A stretch of DNA of 7,735 nt from Acidimicrobiia bacterium (GTDB lineage Bacteria; Actinomycetota; Acidimicrobiia; Spongiisociales; JAENVV01), in NCBI GenBank assembly GCA_020352575.1, contig CP070681.1, positions 982,856 to 990,590 on the forward strand, given 5' to 3'. Shown piece by piece: positions 1 through 6,256 of the stretch. A program made the position numbers and the translations under genes. The stretch's first letter is position 1. Each line of letters opens with the position of its first letter. A model generated the notes under the pieces. It was not told the DNA's origin. It made no database searches and saw only the letters and a list, made by a program, of their open reading frames with translations.

Positions 1-1570
1 GGTCGACACCGTCCACGTCGACGTCCACGTCGTCGCCCGAGAGGTTCACCAGCACCGTGACCTCCTCGTGCCCGCTCCCCCGTGAATACGCCGCCACCCG
101 CGGGTCCACGTCGAGGAAACGTCGCTCCCCGCCGAGCAGCCCGGGGAGCTGACGGCGGAGCAGCAGCATGGCCCGGAGGCCCTCGTACACCTTGAAGGTG
201 GCCGACCCGGGATCGAGGAGGTCTGCCTCGACCTGCTCCCACGGGATCGGGGCCCGGAGCAGGAAGCGGGAGTCGTCCCACCCGGTGCGGGCCGCCGATG
301 CAGCCCGATGGTCCTCGTCGTTCCCGAGGGCGAACTCGTCGCCGTGGTAGATCACGGGCGTCCCGCCGATCGTGAGCATCACCGAGAAGAGCCCGAGGAT
401 CCGACGGGGGTCGGTGTCGAGCAGCGTCGCCATGCGGGCGGAGATCCCCTCGCCGTCACGGAACGACCACGAGGGGTCGCGCAGCCAGAGGCGCCGCATC
501 CGATCCATCTCGTCCTCATCGAGGAACTCCAGGGTCAGCTCGTCGTGCACCCGCAGGAAGACGAACCAGGCCGACTCGTCGGGGATCGGAGGGAGTCGGG
601 TGGGATCGAGGACCCAGCGCAGGGGCGCAGCATCGGCCTCCCCGGCGGCGAGCCACATCCGGGGCATGAGCGGGAAGTGGTACACGCCTTGGCACTCGTC
701 GCCGCTACCAAGGAAGTCGCGGACCTGCTCAGGGGGCTGGCACGCCTCGGCGAGGAGGAGGGTGTTCGGGCGGGCGAGTTCGACGAGGCCCCGGATGATC
801 CGGAGGAGCACATGTACCTGGGGGAGGTTCTCGCAGTCGGTGCCATCTTCCTTCCAGAGGAACGGGATCGCGTCGAGGCGCAAGCCGTCCACTCCCCGCT
901 CGACCCAACCCAGGATCGCCCGGAGGATCGCTGCGAAGAGATCGGGCTCGTTGTAGTCGAGGTCCGGCTGGAACGGGTAGAAGCGATGGAAGTAGTACTT
1001 CCCCCGTGCGCCGTCGGCGCCCTCCGGGACCGGCTCCCAATTCGAGGGGACCATGCCCTTGAAGAGCAGCCGGGCATCGGAGTACAACTCCCCATCGTCC
1101 GACCAGTGGAACCACCGGGCCGACTCGCCGCCCCGCAGGGCCTCGCGGAACCATGGGTGCTCGTCGGACACATGGTTGAGGGCGAAGTCGAACACCACCC
1201 GCATCCCGCGGTCGTGGGCGTCGAGGAGGAAGCGCTGGAATGCCTCCCCGCCGCCGAGGTCGGCCCGCACGAGCGTGTGGTCGCTCACATCGAAGCCGTC
1301 GTCACGCATCGGGGACTCGAGGATGGGGAGCAGCCACAGCGTGTCGACCCCGAGGTCGACGAGGTGGTCCAGGCGGTCGCGCACGCCATCGAACGTACCG
1401 TCGTCGGCGAACCCCTCGACGTACAGCGAGTAGACGACGGCGTGCTGCCACCACGCAGGGGGCAGTGCCGGGCCGCCCATCGCCTCTGCCCGGGCGATGA
1501 GCCGTTCGATGTGGTGGGCCTGCTCCTCGCCGTAGAGGGAGATCCAGTCTCGGCGGAGTTGGTCGGTCAT
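1..1570 (-). CDS. Trehalose synthase-like GH13 (alpha-amylase family) enzyme, C-terminus cut by window edge
   Basis: The frame is open from ATG at 1570 to the left edge, giving 523 residues with no stop. It reads as a GH13 TIM-barrel enzyme closest in pattern to TreS (maltose alpha-D-glucosyltransferase). Near residues 39-47 there is the AWWQHAVVY start of the barrel, and LGVDTLWLLPILESPMRDDG follows at about 73-92. Region I is DFALNH (128-133). Region II, GLRLDAIP, carries the nucleophile Asp233. The TreS-type GTDCENLP (243-250) follows, then acid/base Glu275 in LLLAEA. Region IV has Asp343 in FLRVHDELTLE. A GTPVIYHGDE segment (403-412) and a beta-sandwich tail follow. There is no signal peptide, so it is probably cytosolic and acts on maltose, trehalose or a related alpha-glucoside. 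Odd points are Val341 where Asn is usual (NHD), a shortened FADDGTFDGV in place of the NGDG loop, and an altered segment where TreS has RTPMQW. The start overlaps the peptidase stop (ATGA) and lacks a Shine-Dalgarno, so translation is probably coupled. Family placement is firm; the exact reaction is uncertain. Confidence 0.88.
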   Translation of the reverse strand, partial: MTDQLRRDWISLYGEEQAHHIERLIARAEAMGGPALPPAWWQHAVVYSLYVEGFADDGTFDGVRDRLDHLVDLGVDTLWLLPILESPMRDDGFDVSDHTLVRADLGGGEAFQRFLLDAHDRGMRVVFDFALNHVSDEHPWFREALRGGESARWFHWSDDGELYSDARLLFKGMVPSNWEPVPEGADGARGKYYFHRFYPFQPDLDYNEPDLFAAILRAILGWVERGVDGLRLDAIPFLWKEDGTDCENLPQVHVLLRIIRGLVELARPNTLLLAEACQPPEQVRDFLGSGDECQGVYHFPLMPRMWLAAGEADAAPLRWVLDPTRLPPIPDESAWFVFLRVHDELTLEFLDEDEMDRMRRLWLRDPSWSFRDGEGISARMATLLDTDPRRILGLFSVMLTIGGTPVIYHGDEFALGNDEDHRAASAARTGWDDSRFLLRAPIPWEQVEADLLDPGSATFKVYEGLRAMLLLRRQLPGLLGGERRFLDVDPRVAAYSRGSGHEEVTVLVNLSGDDVDVDVDGVD

Positions 1571-3561
1571 GAGAGGTGGTGGAGGAGGAAACCGTAGATG
1601 TCAGCCGACTCGTCGATGAGCTTGGAGACGGGCTTGCCGAGCCCATGACCGGCGCGTCGGTCGATCCGCTCGAGGAGCGGCTGGTCGGACGCACCGCCGG
1701 CGGCGTACTGCAGCTCGGCGGTGAACTTGTGGGAGTGCATGGGCACGACACGGTCGTCGGTCTCGGCGGTGGTGACGAGGATGGGTGGGTAGCCCGTCGG
1801 GTCGCCGACGTTGTGGAGCGGCGAGTAGGCCGAGAGCCACTCGAAGGCCTCGGGGTCGGCGGCGTCGCCGTACTCCACGGTCCAGTAGCGGCCGGCGGTG
1901 AAGTGCTGGTACCGGTACATGTCGAGCACCCCGACCTGCGCCACGACGGCGTCGAATGCGTCGGGCGCCTGGAGGACGGTCGCCCCGGTGAGCAGTCCAC
2001 CGTTGGACCTGCCGTGCGAACCGACCTTGCTCGCGACCCCGGCGGATGTGAGATGGCGAGCACAGGCGATGAAGTCGTCGAACACGTGCTGCTTGTTGCC
2101 GAGCATCCCGTCCTCGTGCCACACCTCCCCGTGCTCGTTCCCGCCGCGGAGGTTCGTCATGGCGATCACCCCGCCCGCTTCGAGGAAGGCGAGGCGAGCA
2201 GGGTCGAACAGCGGCGTGACGTTGATGTTGAAGCCGCCGTACCCGTAGACGATCGTCGGGGCCGGGAGCTCTGTGCCCTCGGCCCGGAGGATGAACATGC
2301 CCACCGGCGTGCCGTCGACAGACGTGGCCGTCTCACGGGTCACGCTGAACCCCAATCGTGGTTCGGCACCGGCGAAGTGCTCCAGTTTCGACCCGTCCCA
2401 GCGGTAGATCGTCGAAGGCGGGGTGAACGTCTGCCACGAGAACAGCACGTGGGGCTCATCCGGACGGCCACTCGCCTCGAAGAACGCGCCCGGACCGGGC
2501 AAGTCGAGGTCCCCGAGCCGGGTGCCGTCGAGCGACCATCGCTCCACGACGTGTGCGGCGTCCACCAATCGCACGATGAACAACGCTCCATCGGCTGCGA
2601 AGGCCGTCTCGACCGGTTCCCCTCCCTCTGGCATGACGGTGCGCACGAGGGACGGGTCCTCGAGGTCGATCCGCACGACGCAACCGTTCGGCGCCGTGTG
2701 ATCGGTCAGGACGAGCAGGTCGCCGTCGTCGTGGCGGAGCACGCCGTACGTGGCCTCGCCGACTGGCCGGATCCGGGTCCAGTCGCCTCCAGTCAGCTCG
2801 CGGACGAGCAACCCGTTCTTGGTCGAGGTGCCACTCCACTCGCCGAGCACGAGGAGGCGACCGTCGAACACCGACGCGTAGTAGCCGAGCTCGGGCTCGT
2901 CCTCGTTGGAGAATTCGAGCGTGTCCGCGGCTTGGTCGGTGCCCACGACGTGGCGGTAGATCGACATGCCGGTCGACCAGCCGATGCCGGACCGATCCGC
3001 CCCGGGGAACCGGCTGTAGAAGAACGCATCCTCGTGCCATGAGATGCCGGAGAACTTCACCTCGACCAGCTGCTCGGGAAGGTCCTCGCCCGTGGCGACG
3101 TCCCGGATCCTGATCACCTGCCAATCGGAGCCGGCCTCCGCGACGGAATAGGCGAAGTGGGTGCCATCGGGCGAGAGCGACGCCGTCACGACCGCCACCG
3201 CCCCATCGTCGGAAAGCGTGTTGGGGTCGAGGAGCATGCGTTCGGGCCCCTCGCCTTCGCGGACGAAGTACACGGGCTGGTCCTGGAGCCCGTCGTTCCG
3301 GGCGTACACCGCAACACCGTTGCGGAGGAGCGGTCCGCCCGTGCGCGGGACATCGAAGGTCCGCTGCATGGCGCCATGGAGGAGCGAGCGCTCGGGCAGG
3401 CCCTCCAGGTACGGGAGGCTGAGCGCGTTCTGTGCTTCGACGAAGGCGATCGTCTCCGGGTCGTCCGGGTCCTCCGTCCAGCGGTACGGATCGGGGACCT
3501 CGACGCCGTGGAGGAGGTCGACCACGCCGGAACGGCGGGCAGGGGGGTAGGTGAACGCCAT
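1567..3561 (-). CDS. Prolyl oligopeptidase family serine peptidase (S9A)
   Basis: This 664-residue protein should cleave short proline-containing peptides on the carboxyl side of proline. The length is close to that of known prolyl oligopeptidases. The N-terminal YPPARRSGVVDLLHGVEVPDPYRWTED (residues 5-31) is the classic opening of the family. Residues of about 70-410 form the beta-propeller that limits access to peptides. The C-terminal alpha/beta hydrolase domain starts around 415 and contains VYGYGGFNI (438-446) and NLRGGNEHGEVWHEDG (470-485). The catalytic triad is visible: Ser519 in GRSNGG, Asp602 (or 603) in DDRVVPMHS, and His639 in RAGHG. No signal peptide is seen, so it is likely cytosolic. 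I chose the ATG at 3561 because the conserved opening begins right there. An in-frame start at 3705 would add an Arg/Pro-rich tract that merely overlaps the upstream gene. It lies 2 bases after the YbaK-like stop and overlaps the GH13 start by 4 bases. Confidence 0.96.
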   Translation of the reverse strand: MAFTYPPARRSGVVDLLHGVEVPDPYRWTEDPDDPETIAFVEAQNALSLPYLEGLPERSLLHGAMQRTFDVPRTGGPLLRNGVAVYARNDGLQDQPVYFVREGEGPERMLLDPNTLSDDGAVAVVTASLSPDGTHFAYSVAEAGSDWQVIRIRDVATGEDLPEQLVEVKFSGISWHEDAFFYSRFPGADRSGIGWSTGMSIYRHVVGTDQAADTLEFSNEDEPELGYYASVFDGRLLVLGEWSGTSTKNGLLVRELTGGDWTRIRPVGEATYGVLRHDDGDLLVLTDHTAPNGCVVRIDLEDPSLVRTVMPEGGEPVETAFAADGALFIVRLVDAAHVVERWSLDGTRLGDLDLPGPGAFFEASGRPDEPHVLFSWQTFTPPSTIYRWDGSKLEHFAGAEPRLGFSVTRETATSVDGTPVGMFILRAEGTELPAPTIVYGYGGFNINVTPLFDPARLAFLEAGGVIAMTNLRGGNEHGEVWHEDGMLGNKQHVFDDFIACARHLTSAGVASKVGSHGRSNGGLLTGATVLQAPDAFDAVVAQVGVLDMYRYQHFTAGRYWTVEYGDAADPEAFEWLSAYSPLHNVGDPTGYPPILVTTAETDDRVVPMHSHKFTAELQYAAGGASDQPLLERIDRRAGHGLGKPVSKLIDESADIYGFLLHHLS

Positions 3562-3563
3562 GG

Positions 3564-4028
3564 TCACTTGGCGATGTCGAGGACGCGGGCCGAGGTCGCG
3601 GCGATGACGTCGGCGGGGTCGAGGTTGAGGGCGGCACCATGCACGCCGGCGCCGAGCGAGATGAGGTCCATGTCCTCGAGGCGGTGGTCGATGATGACGG
3701 GCCACCCGCCCTCGGCACCGAAGGGGGTGATCGTTCCTCGTTCATACCCCGTCGCGTCCTTGGCCTCGGCCGGGTCGGGCATGGTCAGTCGGCGCACGCC
3801 GAGCTCGGCCCGGAGCTTCTTGTAGTCGAGACCCCCGTCCCCGGGGATGAGGACGAGCACGTACTCGCCTTCCGCGACCCGCACCACGAGTGTCTTCACC
3901 AGTTGCTCCAGGCGGATCCCACGGGCCTCGGCAGCCTCTTCGGCCGACGACACCCGACCGTACTCGACGACCGAATAGGTGATGCCCCGGGCATCGAGGA
4001 ACGCGGTGGCAGGTGTGGCGATCGGCAT
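3564..4028 (-). CDS. YbaK/ProX-family aminoacyl-tRNA deacylase (editing domain protein)
   Basis: This is a small single-domain protein of 154 residues from ATG 4028. Members of the YbaK/ProX/EbsC group hydrolyse mischarged tRNAs, such as Cys- or Ala-tRNA(Pro), in trans. It opens with TPATAFLDARGI, then a hydrophobic strand and QLVKTLVVRV, whose Lys45 aligns with the essential lysine of YbaK (Lys46 in E. coli, from memory). GYERGTITPFG (94-104) matches the family's glycine-rich substrate loop, and ISLGAGVHGAALNL (123-136) the C-terminal glycine region. A GTG at 4052 would add eight residues. I prefer the ATG because it gives the usual family opening and sits 7 bases after a good -10 box. Neither start has a Shine-Dalgarno. 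It is the first gene of the block with the peptidase and GH13 enzyme. Which tRNA it edits (Pro, or another) cannot be told from sequence alone. Confidence 0.9.
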   Translation of the reverse strand: MPIATPATAFLDARGITYSVVEYGRVSSAEEAAEARGIRLEQLVKTLVVRVAEGEYVLVLIPGDGGLDYKKLRAELGVRRLTMPDPAEAKDATGYERGTITPFGAEGGWPVIIDHRLEDMDLISLGAGVHGAALNLDPADVIAATSARVLDIAK

Positions 4029-4035
4029 GCGCCGG

Positions 4036-4063
4036 AGGCTAGGTGCGTCCACACCGATGTCGC
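4036..4063 (-). promoter_or_regulatory. Candidate promoter for the YbaK-peptidase-GH13 block (leaderless type)
   Basis: Read on the minus strand there is a -10 box TAGCCT (4041-4036), fitting the actinobacterial TANNNT pattern. It is preceded, after a 16-base spacer, by GCGACA (4063-4058), which matches TTGACA at its last four bases. The -10 box ends 7 bases before the ATG at 4028, so transcription would begin at or next to the A of the start codon. That fits the absence of any Shine-Dalgarno. This is inference from pattern and spacing only. The -35 half lies inside one arm of the neighbouring inverted repeat. Confidence 0.35.
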
Positions 4064-4083
4064 CCCGGCATCCCCGGGGCGAC
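4059..4083 (-). terminator. Perfect 10-bp inverted repeat, likely terminator-like hairpin after the exporter operon
   Basis: The arms 4059-4068 (gtcgccccgg) and 4074-4083 (ccggggcgac) are exact reverse complements around the 5-base loop catcc. The stem has nine G-C pairs in ten except at the T-A step, so it should be very stable in RNA. It begins 8 bases after the TAG stop of the last permease (4092-4094). No U-run follows the stem on the minus strand, so if it terminates transcription it is the U-less kind often proposed for high-GC actinobacteria. It could instead protect the 3' end of the exporter mRNA or act as an operator, since it touches the candidate promoter of the next gene. Confidence 0.45.
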
Positions 4084-4091
4084 CGGGTTTC

Positions 4092-5156
4092 CTAGGCGTT
4101 GATCGCGACCCGCTGTTCGAACCGTCTCGACATGGCTCGGACCCCCAGCGCGAACACCCCGATCCACGCCACCGCGATGAGCATCGAGACCCACACGTCG
4201 GCGAGCCCGCCGTTGCGCACTCCGACCTCGAACGCAGGCTCCAAGAACCAGTACGTCGGTGCGATCTTGGCGATCCACTGGGGAAGGTTCGGCCAGATGT
4301 AGAAGACGACCGGGTAGAACAGGAGGATCCCCCCGCCCTTCATGAGGGCGAAGAGCATGTTCGAGTCCTGGGAGTACATCCCGGCCATCAGGCCGAGTTC
4401 GGCCATCATCACGGCAGCCGTCAACAGGATCGCCAGCATCAGCAGCGGACTGGTGCCGAACGCCTGGTTCAACAGCAGGGTTACGACTGCGGTCGCCATG
4501 GCCAGGACGACGCCGAGGGCGCTCTTGCCGGCCAGGTACTCGCGCATGGTCGTGGGCGTGACGAGGACCGAGTGGATGGCGCCGTTCTCCTTCTCCTCGA
4601 CCATCGAGGCGGCCGGGACGAACGCGCCGGCGATCGAGACTGCGTAGATCATCAGGAGCGGCACCATCTGGGTCGCGATCGAGAGGGCCTCCTCGTCCCC
4701 CAGCGTGAGCACGTCGACGTTGACCGGCGCCTCGGCCCCCGTCGCGGCCCGCACGAGATCCAGGGCCGTCACCTCGAGGATGATCCGGTTGGATGCGTGT
4801 GACTCGCCGCCGATGTAGAAACTCAGCACAGGCCGTTGGCCGCTGGTGAGCGCGGCGTCGAACCCTTCGCTGAGGACCAAGCCGGCGTCGAGGTCGTTCT
4901 CCTCGACCATCTCACGCAGCGTCGCCACCGACGAGACGGTCGTGACCTCGATCCCCTCCAACTCGGATGCGCCGGCCGCGATCGCGGAGTCGCCCTGGTC
5001 GACGATGCCCAGCCGGGGGCTCGGCGCGAAGAGCGAACCGAACACGCCCACGACGAGGAACGTGAGGGCAACCGGGAGGATGATGGCGAAGAGGAAGAGC
5101 GGCGAACGCGGCCCCATCCTCAGGTCCTTGGTCATCACGGTCCATGCCCGTGTCAT
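4092..5156 (-). CDS. ABC-2 type transporter permease (second of the pair)
   Basis: This is a 354-residue membrane subunit of an ABC exporter. One N-terminal helix (about residues 18-40) follows a short cytoplasmic start MTRAWTVMTKDLRMGPRSP. An extracytoplasmic domain of about 120 residues (45-160) comes next and contains LGIVDQGDSAIA and GLVLSEGFDAAL, the pattern of the NatB/YhgE-like ABC-2 permeases. Five further helices lie at about 163-183, 212-230, 237-260, 270-288 and 322-342. After the second helix, EEKENGAIHSVLVTPTT (187-203) is the conserved cytoplasmic coupling segment that docks on the ATPase. The start overlaps the preceding permease stop (ATGA at 5153-5156), and AGGAAGG at 5173-5167 is a good ribosome site. 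It ends the exporter operon, just before the hairpin. The substrate is unknown; drug, lipid, peptide or sodium export are all possible for this family. Confidence 0.9.
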   Translation of the reverse strand: MTRAWTVMTKDLRMGPRSPLFLFAIILPVALTFLVVGVFGSLFAPSPRLGIVDQGDSAIAAGASELEGIEVTTVSSVATLREMVEENDLDAGLVLSEGFDAALTSGQRPVLSFYIGGESHASNRIILEVTALDLVRAATGAEAPVNVDVLTLGDEEALSIATQMVPLLMIYAVSIAGAFVPAASMVEEKENGAIHSVLVTPTTMREYLAGKSALGVVLAMATAVVTLLLNQAFGTSPLLMLAILLTAAVMMAELGLMAGMYSQDSNMLFALMKGGGILLFYPVVFYIWPNLPQWIAKIAPTYWFLEPAFEVGVRNGGLADVWVSMLIAVAWIGVFALGVRAMSRRFEQRVAINA

Positions 5157-6256
5157 AGCGAATGCACCTTCCTACGCAGTGTGCCCAATCCGAAGACGAA
5201 TGCGACCACCGTCCAGCCGGCCACCATTCCGAGGTTGGAGAGGGAGTCGGCCCAGCCGGCACCGTACGACGTCACCTCCACGATCCCCTGCACGAGCCCA
5301 TAGGTCGGGATCGCCTGCACCCACGACGATGCGGAACCCGGGAAGAGCAGGGAGAAGGCCGGGATCATCATCGGGATGAGGAAGATCAGGCTGGTGAACA
5401 GCACGCTGATGAAGTCCTTGCCGTAGGACCCGGCGACCAGCGCAAACGCGGTGACCATCAACGAGCCCAGCAACAAGAAGGTCAACAGGAGGACCGGTTG
5501 CTGGTCGAGGGAGCGGATCGCAAGCAAGAGGAGGACCACCTGGCCGAACGCCAGCGAGGCACCGAAGACCACCTTGGCAGTGAGGAAGTCGGATAGGCGG
5601 GCAGGGGTTGTGATCACCGCGGTCACGGTCCGGCTCTGCATCTCGCTCGCCAACAGACCCGCCAACGACAGCATCTCGATGAGGAGCACCAAGAAGGCCA
5701 GGAGGGGCCGGAACTGCTCTCGCAGGGTCACCTGGTTGCCAACCCGGTCCACACCCAGGATCTCCTCCTGGAACTCGACGGGCAGCGGGCTGCCGGCGAT
5801 GGCGAACGCAGCTTCCCGGACGAACGACTCCATGGCAGATCGCAACTCGGCAGGCACCTCGGCCGTGGCCACGACGGTCACCGTGGTCGGCCGGCCGGCG
5901 GCGACGGACGCGAAGAAGTCATCGGGGAAGGCCAGGCCAAGGGCAACGTCATCGTCGCCCTCCTCCACTGCCGTCACCAGTGTCTCGCGCGAGTCGAAGG
6001 CCACCACGTCGAGGCCCGCAGCCTCGTCCTCACCCGTCGCCCGGGCGAGCAACTCCTGCACGCCTGCGCCAGTCGCTCCGATCGTGACGGTCTCGTCGAC
6101 CGTGTTCGGCAACATCCAGAAGATGGCGACGTACGCAACCAGGCCGAGGATCGAGAGGAACAGGTACAAGCGATCCCGCGTGAAGGCCTTGAAGTCCTTC
6201 TGGACGATGGTCGCAATGATGCTGAGGCGCGACGGAACCTGCGCCGGGGCGGTCAT
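5153..6256 (-). CDS. ABC-2 type transporter permease (first of the pair)
   Basis: This 367-residue integral membrane protein has the same plan as the next gene but little shared sequence. The cytoplasmic start includes ATIVQKDFKAFTRDR (15-29), typical of ABC-2 permeases. Helix 1 is at about 30-49. A roughly 130-residue extracytoplasmic domain (50-180) contains VALGLAFPDDFFASV, a motif often seen as 'aliglpedf' in NatB-like proteins. Helices follow at about 184-203, 227-247, 255-276, 282-304 and 342-359. The coupling segment is SEMQSRTVTAVITTPARLSDFLTAK (204-228). It starts inside the ATPase stop (ATGA at 6253-6256), with AGGGG at 6270-6266 as a likely ribosome site, and its own stop overlaps the next permease by 4 bases. 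The likely state is a heterodimer with that permease, energised by the ATPase at 6253-7113. The substrate cannot be inferred. Confidence 0.9.
   Translation of the reverse strand: MTAPAQVPSRLSIIATIVQKDFKAFTRDRLYLFLSILGLVAYVAIFWMLPNTVDETVTIGATGAGVQELLARATGEDEAAGLDVVAFDSRETLVTAVEEGDDDVALGLAFPDDFFASVAAGRPTTVTVVATAEVPAELRSAMESFVREAAFAIAGSPLPVEFQEEILGVDRVGNQVTLREQFRPLLAFLVLLIEMLSLAGLLASEMQSRTVTAVITTPARLSDFLTAKVVFGASLAFGQVVLLLLAIRSLDQQPVLLLTFLLLGSLMVTAFALVAGSYGKDFISVLFTSLIFLIPMMIPAFSLLFPGSASSWVQAIPTYGLVQGIVEVTSYGAGWADSLSNLGMVAGWTVVAFVFGLGTLRRKVHSL
5167..5173 (-). promoter_or_regulatory. Ribosome binding site of the second ABC-2 permease
   Basis: AGGAAGG on the minus strand ends ten bases before the ATG at 5156, inside the last codons of the upstream permease. 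It supports this start in addition to the ATGA overlap. Confidence 0.65.

Noticed and set aside
308..1597. Long plus-strand open frame of about 430 codons opposite the GH13 gene
   Set aside because: The minus strand there encodes a clear GH13 protein with catalytic motifs. The plus frame gives a Glu/Val/Pro/Arg-rich product without any recognisable motif, as expected from a GC-rich antisense frame.
1576..3042. Long plus-strand open frame of about 490 codons opposite the peptidase gene
   Set aside because: It is antisense to a well-supported prolyl oligopeptidase, has biased Val/Glu/Arg/Gly composition and no ribosome site or domain pattern.
3562..3705. Longer peptidase start at 3705 adding 48 residues
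   Set aside because: The added stretch is almost entirely Arg, Pro and His and is the shadow of the deacylase gene. The conserved peptidase N-terminus begins exactly at ATG 3561.
4029..4052. GTG start for the deacylase at 4052
   Set aside because: It adds eight residues not typical of the family and would place the candidate -10 box inside the gene. It is not excluded, only less likely.
3639..4802. Plus-strand open frame of about 390 codons across the junction
   Set aside because: It runs antisense through two real genes and the hairpin, with His/Asp/Arg-rich low-complexity product and no motif.
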